DNA from: Rugalucina vietnamica
Lineage: Eukaryota; Mollusca; Bivalvia; Lucinida; Lucinidae
Direction: 5' to 3'
Length of the DNA stretch: 64,000 bases
NCBI GenBank assembly: GCA_964017185.1
Contig: OZ024874.1
Span: 34,944,721 to 35,008,720 of the forward strand
The position numbers were made by a program, and so were the translations under genes. The notes beneath the pieces are model-generated. The model was not told the origin of the DNA. It saw only the letters and a program-made list of their open reading frames with translations, and ran no database searches. Positions 46,076 to 57,280 of the stretch are shown here, piece by piece (positions within the stretch are counted from its first letter, which is position 1; the number at the start of each line of letters is the position of its first letter).

Positions 46076-46328
46076 ACGCTAAATACAAGGATATACATGT
46101 AGCAATATTGGAAAATTTACACAGTTGTATGATGATGCGATTAGCACAAATCACGTCCAGTTTCAAATGATGTCTCTAAAGTCATTGATTGTTGAAAATG
46201 TTAGAACGCATGAAAATTAAAGTTGACCGCTATTAACTATTCACCTACATGCGTCATGGTACTAACAGGGTTATATCTCGGCGCTGTAGCTTACGTCACT
46301 TTAATTTGAATGCGTCGACGATGTCTCC

Positions 46329-46357
46329 GCTTTTTTTTTTTTCTTTTTTTTTTTTGT
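46329..46357. repeat. Poly(T) tract
   Basis: T-run broken by a single C and ending in G; no retroposon body recognised next to it. Confidence 0.9.
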
Positions 46358-46833
46358 TTGTACCCAAGAGTTTATGGTTATTTTTATGACAACAATGCGT
46401 GTTGCAACAGTCCGTGTTGCATGCGTTTCTGTCGTCCTGACGATTAACTTGCCCACTACTATTTATTGCGCTCAACCTGACATTAATGTGGAATTGGCAC
46501 TGTAAATTCAGAAACTTCATCTGTTGATTTTCGATGTGCAGACTGGGCATTTAGATATTCACATAACCAACTCGTAAACTTATAATTCATATAGTACAGT
46601 TTAGCCTTATTTCTGTGATGAGCATTTACGACAGATCAATTATCATTTTTTTTGAATTATTAACCAACAGTTATACGTACAAAGAGTCAATACATGCTAC
46701 TATTGAACCATTCTGTGTCTATTCAACATAAACTTATTGAAAATGAAGGGTAAACACACTGTCACAGAAAACATACAATGTATAAAACACACACTTAAAC
46801 TGCTGACATCGTTAACGCTCTCCCTTGTAGTCA

Positions 46834-47100
46834 TTTTGATTGTGACTTTGTCTGGTAGTCCGTTTGATTGTGACTGCTTGGTGGCACTGTTGAGTGTGAC
46901 TCTTCCAGGTAGTCGTGTCTGTATTGTTGTACGTTGGTATAAGAAATACATTATGTATGTATCATATTAAATGCTATGTTATGTTCAGTTACATGCACTG
47001 TGTTCTGTGACATGTTATTTCACATATGTGGCGTTATGTTATGTTGCATATATTATGTTACATATGTAATATTATGTTACATCTGTAACGTTATGGTACA
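46834..47100 (+). repeat. Dispersed repeat, copy 2 (uninterrupted)
   Basis: Matches 21507-21711 plus 22612-22660 without the MITE. Shared words include GTCTGGTAGTCCGTTTGATT and TTACATATGTAATATTATGT. A minus-strand frame PGRVTLNSATKQSQSNGLPD is open in both copies. Confidence 0.8.
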
Positions 47101-48080
47101 TGCGTTATATAAGATGCATTATGTTACGCGTTTTGCTACAAACATAACGCTATGTTGCATAACGGGTGCTGATTCATTCATGTTGTTACATATGTTGCGT
47201 TTTGATACATTATGTTACATACATTACATAACTTATGTCACATACGTTACTTCCGTTTATAATGTATTCAATACTGAGATTTATCAAGATATCATAGATT
47301 TGACTATAACAACACTGTCTGTTTTGTGTGTATCTTTGATGAGCTACAATATTTCAGAATGTATGAAAATTCTTAAGATGCAACGACACCACATATGTGA
47401 ATGAGAGCATGAGAGAGTGCATATATATAAGTGAAACATGTATTGTTTTAATATTGAATTAATTATTTACACCATTATGCCATAAATAGCTAGCTATGTT
47501 AATTTATTTGGGGGAGGGCTATCTAATGTTTATTTTTGCAAAATTATGTTTACTCCTAAAGATCTTACACGCACAAATATGTTACATACATTGCGTTATG
47601 TTACATATTTTACACTATGTAACATATGATAAACTTTGTTACATGCTATGTTATATATGTTTTGTAATGTTGCATATGTTACATTTGTTACGTTATATAT
47701 GTTACGTATGTAACATAGTAACATACGCACATATGTAACATATGTTGCATGATATTTACATTGATTAACTATGCGCAATGTCGAGAATATATCATACAAT
47801 TCGTCGACAACGATAAAAATAACTAGTATAGATAATGAAATAAATTGTAAAAATCGTGAGGTCATTTCAAAATCAATGGAAACCTGATATTAAAGACGTC
47901 TTTTCTTCAAACACTTCAGAAAGTATGTTTACTCTTTAAATCTTGCACGCACAAATATGTTACATACACTGCGTTATGTTACAACTTTTACAGTATGTAA
48001 CATATGATTAACTTTGTAACATGCTATGTTACATATGTTTTGTAATGTTGCATATATTACTATAATACGTTTTGTTATAT
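47101..48080. repeat. TATGTTACAT-type low-complexity array
   Basis: Irregular repeats of GTTACAT/ATGTAAC words, palindromic in part. A diverged tandem pair of about 400 bp is visible: AAATATGTTACATACATTGC near 47576 and AAATATGTTACATACACTGC near 47954. Confidence 0.75.
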
Positions 48081-48687
48081 GACTGAAGGAATTCCTGTCT
48101 CCTGATTGGCTCATTTAGTATTAATAAATTCTTATATTTCTCTGAAACCAGACCAAACTGATGAAAACCAGATCAAACCAGTTCCTGGAGGTTAATTATT
48201 TTGACAGGTTTTCTATATTAACCTCCAAAGTCTATATTACGCTGCTGAGTACCCAAAAATAGGCCCAAAAAATAGCACCAGCATGAAATCAACATGGGCT
48301 TGATGAAATTGACATGATTTGGTGTATATGTTTAAAACCTGCCAGCCTGAACTCATTTCAGTTCATGAAATCTACATGCTTTGCAGTAACACACTTTTAC
48401 AGGTAAACAAAGCACTAGATAATAAGGTGTATTTGGTGATAATTATGGGATAATTTTGTTTATTTTTCATAAGAACCCATGTTGTTGGTACCCATTGGCA
48501 TTGCCTCGTCATGGTGATTCTTAGGAGTACCCATAATATATGTTTTATGAAGAGCGATCAAAATTATCTTTCAAGCATTATCAATTATTCCTCTTAGTCT
48601 AGCCTTCTTTAACATCTGATATGACTTTGTTTGTTTATTTGTTATAAGATAAACATTAAAACAATTGAAAAGTCATATAACAAAACA
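48081..48687. other. Intergenic, no gene seen
   Basis: AT-rich; no frame or repeat recognised. Confidence 0.35.
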
Positions 48688-48814
48688 GTTATTGACTTCA
48701 ATTTCGGTAGATATAAGGATTTATCTACCCTCAAAAATGATATTCCGGCCTCGGTGAATATCACTTTTTTTAGGTAGATAAATCCTTATATCTACCTCAT
48801 TGAAGTCAATAATT
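48688..48814. repeat. Hairpin element 2
   Basis: Arms TTATTGACTTCAATTTCGGT... and ...TGAAGTCAATAATT with the shared word GTAGATATAAGGATTTATCT; the core is GATATTCCGGCCTCGGTGAATATC-like. Nearly the whole 127 bp can self-pair. Confidence 0.85.
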
Positions 48815-48850
48815 GTATAATCTGTTACGTTTGTAATGTATGTAACATAC

Positions 48851-48990
<140 letters not shown>

Positions 48991-49249
48991 CATGGCGTGC
49001 ATATTATATTATGTAGTACAATGTTATATATGTTGTATTATATTGCTACAACATGTCGAGATTATGTCGAGAGTATATCGAGAAGCATGGCGGCTTCGAG
49101 TACAATCCACTTCTTCAATCGTAAATGCATGAAAAGGCATGTTTGATCGGCCACTCAATATTAGCATTAACTAAAATGAAACAAGGCCGTATATAACATG
49201 TAGCACATGTTATAGTTTTTCTTGTTATTTTATACAATGCACAGGCATT

Positions 49250-49602
49250 CGGTGAAAATGCAAAAACAAAAAAATTTTGAAAACACGAATAATTTTGGTA
49301 CCACATTGTTCCTTATGTTCTAACTAAGAAAATGAATACCCACACTTTATGTTTTCGTTCATAAATAACGGAGTTATAGGCGTTTGAATTTCTGAAGTGA
49401 GGCACATTTAATGACGTCAAGTAAATGGAAACGTCAGAAGTAATCCAAAAAATCTGACGTCATTACAGTGACGATATAGGCTGATATCAGTCACTAGTGA
49501 CTTTTGATATCAGTGAGATTTGATATCAGTGAAATTTCATATCAATGAAAATACCAATTTTATCAAGTTTTGATATACATTGGGTTTCACTGTAAAGTAT
49601 AA
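49250..49602 (-). repeat. Dispersed repeat, copy B
   Basis: Reverse-oriented relative of 30188-30530, from CGGTGAAAATGC to TTTCACTGTAAAGTATA. It contains two TGACGTCA words and CAGTCACTAGTGAC, a palindromic word. Confidence 0.8.
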
Positions 49603-49810
49603 AATAAATATTCTAACACACCTCGCCTATATAGCCAATGGTAAAAAACGTGTTATATTGTGCAACAATTTCACTGGGCGAATAAGCGTGACGTTACTTT
49701 GCGGCATTTGTGACGTCAGCTATCCCACAAAGCAGCGTTAGACGGTGAAACGTCGTTTTAGCGCACAACAAACGTAATAAGTGTGTGTGAATACCAGCAT
49801 TACAGTCAAA
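49603..49810. other. Spacer with TGACGT words
   Basis: No gene; GTGACGTTACT and GTGACGTCAGC occur near 49690 and 49710. Confidence 0.4.
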
Positions 49811-49980
49811 TATAGATCAGCTCAAGTGCGTGAATTGTTGAGTAATAATTCACTGTTTGTCGGTCAGTTGTAAGAATATAAATCACTCGCGCTACGCGCT
49901 CCTGATTTGATCTTCTTTACAACTGACCTCCAAACAGTGAATTATTACTCAACAATTCACTGCTAGAGCTGATCTATTTC
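49811..49980. repeat. Hairpin element 3
   Basis: Arms share TATAGATCAG/CTGATCTA and TGAATTGTTGAGTAATAATT with its complement; the core CACTCGCGCTACGCGCTCCTG is GC-rich and self-complementary. Confidence 0.85.
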
Positions 49981-50310
49981 TTAAATATGAAATGACCACT
50001 CATGTAAGATCCTCTATTTATCACATGACGTCGCTGTTTTCCAGTGAATAATTCCAACTTTAACTATTTCCAACATTCTGATTGGTTGTTTGTAAGACTT
50101 TATACTTTGATAAAAGCAATGCGTAAGAATACTCGGTTTGCACCCTAAAAACGGCGCGACGTTACGTGATTACGTGACGTTTCTTCGAAGAAACGGTGAC
50201 GTCACCAAAACTAAACGTCATAAAAACAATGGATGAACGCGTTATGAAAGCGTCGAAATGAATATTTGGAATATGGACGCTTTTTCTTTTAACAGTACAT
50301 CGTACGGTAA

Positions 50311-50380
50311 GTGGTCATTTCATATGAAATTTATTAAATTCGCCAAAGCTCATTTAATAAATTTCATATGAAATGACCAC
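50311..50380. repeat. Hairpin element 4
   Basis: GTGGTCATTTCATATGAAAT... mirrored by ...ATTTCATATGAAATGACCAC with a 13-bp loop. GAAATGACCACTCATGTAAG just after hairpin 3 (49990) is a direct copy of the right edge plus flank (50371-50390), so 49985-50380 may be one larger element. Confidence 0.85.
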
Positions 50381-50390
50381 TCGTGTAAGA

Positions 50391-51260
50391 TCCTTTATTT
50401 ATCGCGCTTTCGTAGGGGTATTCGATGAATCGACCCACCTGGCATATGCGAAAACATTTTTTTTTCCGAAACGGCACATTTCAGTTTTACTGCCTTTTTT
50501 AATTTTATCACGAACTATTTTCGCATGACGCACGACAATGTAAGGTATTGCAATTCTGTAACTTCGAAAAAGGGGTTGTCTTTAATTATCGTAGCAACTC
50601 GACAACTTCATGTTGTAGAAAAGATTGTTGTTATAATCGACAATTTTATTTTTCGAAGAAAAAAGCAGGCATAAAATAAAATTATGCATTGCTTTTCGGT
50701 TTAAGGATGTTCACCGCCCGCTATTTTTGAACTTCCGGTCTTTTATTTTGTAGAATGTGATATTCTACAAAATGTTCATAGTCGCAGATGCTTTCTTAAT
50801 ATTTTATATTTGAATACATATTTGAACAAGCCTTGAAAATTGTCAATCAACGGAACTATACTTTTTCACCCCATTTTCTGCAACTTTTCGGAAAATGTTA
50901 CTTGTTAGTAAAATTAAGGTGTAGGGTTGAATATTTACATTTTTATTGCAATCGCCCTAGATGAAAGTATCTTTCTTGATGGTCTTCATTTCCCAATGAA
51001 AAACATTAAGTCGCGTGATCCAGAGGCCACGCCTATGGGCGGGAAGACGTCAAAACCCAACCAGTGACGTTGTTTGCTTACTCTTGTTGTCGTGACGTTG
51101 GTCGCGTATCGCCATGACGTTAGGCGCGAAAATTCGACGTTTTGGCTGTTCCAAAATTACGTTAAGTCGGATTTAATGTCTAATAACATGAAAATGAGCG
51201 GCGATATGTGCAATTAAACATCTGATACTTGATTGATAATATAAAATGTAAATATAAGTA
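50391..51260. other. TGACGT-rich intergenic DNA
   Basis: No gene. GACGTC or TGACGT words lie near 51048, 51064, 51093 and 51115. Confidence 0.4.
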
Positions 51261-51402
51261 TTGAAATTCAGATTTTAGCTTTCACTGGATGATGAAAAAC
51301 ATTAGCTGTTTTAATGTCTCCGAGAAGCCCTTCGGGCTTCACAGACATTAAAACAGCCTAATGTTTTTCATCATCCAGTGAAAGCTAAAATCTGAATTTC
51401 AA
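51261..51402. repeat. Hairpin element 5
   Basis: TTGAAATTCAGATTTTAGCT and GATGATGAAAAACATTAG on the left are mirrored on the right; the core AGCCCTTCGGGCT is a perfect small stem-loop. The two arms are almost identical, implying recent formation or gene conversion. Confidence 0.9.
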
Positions 51403-51647
51403 TCCTTAATTAAACCTGAATAATGCACATCTTCCAATCAAATACACCTGTTCATTGTTTATCTTAGTAAATGTTTATCTTAGTAAATGGGGCCTTTTAT
51501 GTAAATATTTCTTTCTTTGGTGTGTTACTTTTAAAATTTTGGGCGATTTTATGAAATGGTGTGTAAGATAAACAGCCGAAAAAAGCCTTTAAATTGCGAT
51601 GTTCAAGATGTTTGTTCTCTCTTATATGCCCACTACCCGATATTTTT

Positions 51648-51695
51648 AGCTCACCTGAGCCGAAGGCTCACAAGGTGAGCTTATAGACCTGTCGC
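51648..51695. repeat. AGCTCACCTGAGCC dispersed repeat end
   Basis: AGCTCACCTGAGCCGAAGGC followed by TCACAAGGTGAGCTTATA; the two parts are inverted relative to each other. I recognise this motif from mollusc genomic repeats, from memory only. Confidence 0.5.
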
Positions 51696-52002
51696 ACGTT
51701 AATCGTTCCTGTTAGCGTAACATGATGTTACGTCAAAATGACGCTTAAAAAGTTGTGAATGACGGCGTCTCATGTAAGAATAACTGTTGCAATGTACATC
51801 TAAAATACCTATAAATAAATGCTTCAATTTTACAGCAAGAGTAATTGTGAACAAATAATACATGACCAGAGTTGTTGAGTATTATGTAATTCATACATTC
51901 TTCTTACTGACAAATTTGCGAAAAATACAAGATGTGCGTGGAAATTACGTTATCATGACGTCTATTAAAATCACGCTTTCTTATCTGCATAGGGGACATA
52001 CG

Positions 52003-52240
52003 TTTGTAGGGGACCGGAATGTCCGTGGACCGGAATGTCCGCAAAAACAATAAGTTGTTTTAATTATGTATAAAAACATAAATAATCATTAAATAAGTCT
52101 ATTAAATGCAAAATTTCGGGGAAATAATTTTCAAAAAATCGAAAAAAGAACTGAGAAAAAATTCCTTGCGGACATTCCATGACAGCCCAAAGTAACCGAA
52201 ATGTCCGCAGTCCCGAAATGTCCGTAAACGAATTTTCTCT
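52003..52240. repeat. GGACCGGAATGTCCGC inverted-repeat element
   Basis: GGACCGGAATGTCCGT/C occurs twice in tandem near 52013-52042. Its inverse, GCGGACATTCC, lies near 52168 and more GAAATGTCCG words near 52200-52230. GGAATGTCCGCAA ends could delimit a small MITE of about 140 bp. Confidence 0.55.
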
Positions 52241-53462
52241 TTAAAACCGATATAATATATGGAAATTTAGGTTGTAAATTTGAGTTTATGATGGGAATTT
52301 AGTTCATTCATAAAACAGTACCTGTGTGTATATATTGTTTATTTAAGAGTTTCCAATATCTGATGTAGACTTTTCTGACACTAATACCTTAAGCATATTT
52401 ATTTGTAAGTGCTACTTGATGTGCCACTAAGTGCATGATATTATCAAACAAAATATGCCAAGACAAGCTTTTATCCTTTATACTATCAAGTTATGATAAT
52501 GCTCTTATTGCTGTTTCTGTGCTTGTGCAGGCAACATCTTGGTGTTTTATAATCAAGCTATTATTACAATATTAAAATATTCAAACAAGAAGATGTGCTG
52601 TTTATCATTAAACATTATAGTTAATTTTAATACATAATTTCCATGATTTGAAGAGAAGGACTTGTGATTTTCCTATGATACTTGATAGCTACAATTTAGT
52701 GTATTTAGAACTAAGCTGATTGGAAAGCAGTCCCTGATAGGAAGGAGATTTTTAAGAATTAAAGCCATTAAAGAACTTCTTATACCAAGGATAACAGTGA
52801 AACTATCGATTATATACTTGTCTTGTGGCCGGCATGGAAAACAGTAATGTGAACAACCTGGATTCTTCTTTTAAAAGATAAGTACATATACATGTATCTC
52901 TTCCTATCTATCTATTCCTTGCATCATTGACATCTTATGATCTTTTTATGCAGTGCAAGAACTTCTGCAGAGGACAATCTAAATTGGGCTATCCATCATA
53001 TCAGTGCACACATATAAACACTTCTAATGCTTTATTTAGATAACCTAATATTCAAGCTACATGTATTATAAGCAAATTGCTAGTAATCAATACAAAAATA
53101 TGAGACTGGTTTCAAACATTTATATAACTAGGTTTAAGTCCTAGAGTAGGCCACATGTCCAAAAGTCTCAGAATTTACAGATTTAGTACATCCTTGTTTT
53201 CAGAGTAGCTGTTCCATAAATGTCAGAACCCATGGCAAGATGAACTACATCGGGAGATACTGTCCGGGCAGGAACATTTAATGGAAGATTTGACCATATA
53301 AGGAACACAAAGTGGTTAATGGATGCTATATTCTATCCAGGAACGAACAGTTTAAAGAGACATACCATGGATACAGAAAGCTGTTTACCCTGTGACTGTT
53401 TTCCTGAATTCCTGATTGCATTAATTTTGTATTGAAATAACATCAACAGCCAATATAGCAGA
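52241..53462. other. AT-rich intergenic DNA, no gene seen
   Basis: No frame over 60 codons and no repeat recognised by eye. Confidence 0.4.
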
Positions 53463-53880
53463 GCTGTTTATTTCCAAACTAGCTGCTTACAGGCAAGACA
53501 CATCTTACGTTTAGGGTCTCACGCCGCTGAAACCACATCTGTTTGCTGCCATTCGCGCGAGCAGTGGGACTAAATCACAGGTTCATTTGCCTAGAACAAC
53601 TGGGCATTGTCCCTTGCTGATCACAACACTTCAACATACAGTGCCAGGCATTGTCACAATCTGTAACCTTGCCGGTACCTTACAATATGCACCAATACCT
53701 TATCATTGGTGTGAGGCACATATACGAGTCGTTAAACGTGGGAGGTAATTCAGAATGGAAAATGTTCTGACATAGCCAACAGCCTTAGCACAGGACAATT
53801 TCCATGAATACACACTGAAATGAGATGCACAGGTAGTTTGGAAGGAAGATCAACAGCCATTTTAGTGTATGCAGTATTTA
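53463..53880 (+). repeat. Segmental duplication, copy 1
   Basis: Contains CACATCTTACGTTTAGGGTC, GCTGCCATTCGCGCGAGCAG, CTTGCTGATCACAACACTTC and CAGGTAGTTTGGAAGG in the same order as 55247-56125, but with only one copy of the GC-rich minisatellite unit. Confidence 0.8.
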
Positions 53881-55246
53881 ACATGTGCCACATATTCAGC
53901 TACACCTGAAATCGTCAACAAACACCAATTCAAACATAGAATTTTCATTTGATTTGTAAATACAGAATCGAATAAGTGGTTTTTCAGGCATAAATGGAAT
54001 ATCTATAGACACATGGCAATTTTCTTTATAATTCACATAATGGCTCCATTTGACAGAACTGAAGAAACAAGATGCTAATTCTCAAAAAGGACATGCCAAA
54101 TATTTTCTTGCTTGCTCAAAGGTGTACGAGTATAGATTCTTATCAACATACAGTACAGCTGTTATGAATTGAACAATGTGTGATTTCAACATTGGGCCAG
54201 AATATACATTCAAAGTTATAAAGCAAGTTATAAAGTACCTCAAAATGCGACAGAACTGCCATGAGACTTGGACAGTTGTTTTCAATTATTGTTGTTTTTT
54301 TATCATGTTTAGTACTTTATATTTTATACCACATGTTTTAACCGTATATGTACACTTCGATAAACAGACCCAATCAAGCAAGGAGTTATCATTCCATTAT
54401 TCAAGCAGTCTCAAATAAGCAGATGTGGCCCTAAAAATGCAATGCAACAACAAATTCCTAACAAATTTGCAGATACTTCCCCTTTTTCTATCAGAAAAAG
54501 GAGAAGACATTTGCAGATCATACTTTTGGACCACATCAAACATGCTCTTGCTTTTTTGGGGAACTTTTATACATAATTATGTTTTTGACTCAGCTTAAGA
54601 TTTTGTATACCGATTTCCAGAGCATTTCCTCATCTCAAAGAACAATGTAATTCCAAGTTGGAAAGATGGTCATCCATCTATTACGAAACAAAAATTCAAA
54701 CTCCAAAATAAGTCATCAAAATATCAAAATATATGTATTCTCTGTAGTTCTACTGTTTCTTCTAAGAAAGAGCAACATAGTCTTATTTGAAATATGACAT
54801 GACATTGTATTCATTTTAAGAAATAGAACAGTCATGAAACTATGTAGGACCAACATAATATTATGCAAATCTATATTTCTATGTTGTAAACTATGTCGTT
54901 TTATATTTGCATGTAACTTTTTTACCAACCTTAACAGTATTAGAAGTACCGGTATTGCATTATTTATTAGTGTCAGTCCTATCTCTGAACATGTAGCATT
55001 ATGTTGTCTGTTGTTGTATCTGAACTATGTCATAGTTGCCAACAAATTAATCTATCTCTCCAGGCATTTGACTAAGGTTGTGTGCTTAAATAATCACCCC
55101 TTAATCCCTCCTTTACTTGGGGACCATTCAGTCATATCATTATCATTCTACTCCTTCAATCTTTGGGCATTTAAATAATGATTTTGCAACAAAATCATTA
55201 AATTTTCCCCACGTAAATGTAGCATTAGTGTGATCATATCACAATT
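53881..55246. other. Intergenic between duplicated blocks
   Basis: No supported gene. The longest frame (54834-55178, plus, 114 codons) is hydrophobic and cysteine-rich but matches nothing I recognise. Confidence 0.35.
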
Positions 55247-56125
55247 TCCAGACTAGCTTCTATAACACATCTTACGTTTAAAGTCTCATGCCACCCAAAC
55301 CACATCTGTTCGCTGCCATTGGCCCGACCAGGGCTGTTTGCTGCCATTCGCGCAAACAGGGGTACGCCCAAACCACATCTGTTCGCTGCCATTCGCGCGA
55401 GCAGGGCTGTTTGCTGCCATTCGCGCAAACAGGGGTACGCCCATACCACATCTGTTCGATGCCATCCGCGCAAGCAGGGCTGTTTTGCTGCCATTCGCGC
55501 AAACAGGGGTGCTATGTCACTGGTACATTGTCCAAGCCACTGAACTTTGTACCATTTAACCAGATCAGCACGGGGTAGGACAACATGCATGCCCACAGCT
55601 ACTGGGTATGTCCCCTGTCTACAACTGTTCGCTGCCATTCGCGCGAGCAGGGACTGTTCGCTGCCATTCGCGCGAGCATTGGGACTACGTCACAGGTACA
55701 TTGCCTACATCAACTGGGCTTTGTCCCTTGCTGATCACAACACTTCGACATCTAGTGCCAGGCATTGTCACAATCTGTGACCTTGCTACCTAATCATTGG
55801 TATCAGGCACATATATGAGTCGTTATACGTAAGAGGTATTTCATCATGGAAATTGCACTGACAAAGCCAAGAGCCATAGCGCAGAACGGTTTCCATGCAT
55901 GAACACAAATTGAAATGCGCAGGTAGTTTGGAAAGACATATCCAATGACTGAACTGGTTTCATTGGTATCAGGCACATATATGAGTCGTTATACGTAAGA
56001 GGTATTTCATCATGGAAATTGCACTGACAAAGCCAAGAGCCATAGCGCAGAACGGTTTCCATGCATGAACACAAATTGAAATGCGCAGGTAGTTTGGAAA
56101 GACATATCCAATGACTGAACTGGTT
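55247..56125 (+). repeat. Segmental duplication, copy 2, with expanded minisatellite
   Basis: Same order of words as copy 1. The expanded middle (see 55305-55680) and an internal 166-bp tandem duplication (55801-55966 and 55967-56125) make it about twice as long. Confidence 0.8.
55305..55680 (+). repeat. GC-rich minisatellite GCTGCCATTCGCGCGAGCAG
   Basis: Two alternating unit types: CTGCCATTCGCGCGAGCAGG with GCTGTTTG (28 bp), and CTGCCATTCGCGCAAACAGG with GGTACGCCC...CATCTGTTCG (about 45 bp). All six frames are open for 70-130 codons because the units lack stops; not a gene. Confidence 0.85.
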
Positions 56126-56389
56126 CCTTTAGCCAAATTGTAAATATAGGGGATTAAGGGTAGATGTTACATTAAAAGTATATTTAATCAACAAATCAGC
56201 ATTGCTTTTTATTTCATCCTTCATAGTAATGCAGACATTAAGCATTGACTTGAAGGAGGTTCCCATCATAAACTATCGATTATACTTTATTAATGCGGTA
56301 AAACAAGTAAATTATAAATATAATGATCATATGACCCACAAACCACGCTTTATAATAAAGCATGTTTGACCGTTTGGTCACAATTTCTT
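56126..56389. other. Intergenic, no gene seen
   Basis: AT-rich, nothing recognised. Confidence 0.35.
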
Positions 56390-56560
56390 CCATGTTTACA
56401 CAATTGTAATTCTATCGTTCAAATTATTGCATTTCAACGGAAAATTTTAGCTCTGAAGTGAGTTTACATGACATTATTCATAGTAATTAACAGATTTTAT
56501 AGTGATAGTTTCAATAAAAAATATTGCGGACATCCCGGTCCATTTAGACTGTAGATGTGA
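56390..56560 (+). repeat. Flanking repeat, copy 1
   Basis: TTTACACAATTGTAATTCTA, GCATTTCAACGGAAAAT, GAGTTTACATGACA, TAGTTTCAATAAAAA and GCGGACATCCCGGTCC recur in this order, diverged, at 61580-61750 on the other side of the retrotransposon. Confidence 0.7.
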
Positions 56561-56962
56561 CGGTTAAACGTGACTGTAGTGTGTTGAAAGTGTCTCCTGA
56601 TAATTCGATTTTTGTAACGGATATAGGAATCGGATATAGCTTAAACTTGCAGGAAAGTTTTTAAAACATATATTCTAACTAACTTCAAAACGCAGATCAA
56701 ATACTGTGCTTCATTACGGAGATACCTTATCGAAGCATTTAGACAAAAGACTAACAATAGATTAACAATAGTGAACAATAGTGAACTACTTCAACCGTCC
56801 ATACTAACTTTGCCCAAAGGCCTTTTCGTTGTTATTACAGAACTGAATTGAAAGGCCGGCTTAAAGGGCATATGAATGAAAGTTCGTCACGCATGAGTAG
56901 AGTTGAATAGGATATTACGGGGAGAGTCGATTATAAGTCGCTCTACTGAATCTTAATGGGCG
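56561..56962 (+). other. Probable 5' untranslated part of the plus-strand retrotransposon
   Basis: Sits between the flanking repeat and the first ATG of ORF1 (56963). The exact 5' end and target duplication are not visible. GATTAACAATAGTGAACAAT includes a small tandem repeat. Confidence 0.35.
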
Positions 56963-57280
56963 ATGATGGGGGACGATTCTAGCAACGAAAATACGTTTCG
57001 GAAAGAAGCGTTCTATGGAGACGGGTACGAACCAACATATACTCCGCTTACACCGGTACCGATAAACCAGGAGGGGTCGGGTCTACATTCCGGTCTCGAC
57101 CTTCACTGTGGAAGTCCTCACAATGTCATGCAGGCTGAGACGGAGCAGGAGATCGACGAAGACATATTCGACCAAACTACCTATGAAAATGAGCACGTTC
57201 AGCCGAGTGTCAAACAAGAGGAGTCTGAATACGATGAATTCTCCTCCCAAATTCCTGGGAATCAAGACTATATATATTGA
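56963..57280 (+). pseudogene. Retrotransposon ORF1, N-terminal part
   Basis: Starts MMGDDSSNENTFRKEA and is acidic and proline-rich (EPTYTPLTPVPINQEG, QSVKQEESEYDE-like tail). It runs into a TATATATAT tract at 57271-57279 and stops at TGA. Reading two bases off after the tract continues into the next frame with DDLFTEAQMESYIES, so a TA-dinucleotide slip most likely broke a single ORF1 of about 420 residues. ORF1 proteins of LINEs bind element RNA; the specific fold here is not recognised. Confidence 0.65.

Noticed and set aside
55234..55793. Overlapping 70-134 residue frames on both strands
   Set aside because: All frames are open only because the GC-rich minisatellite units lack stop codons.
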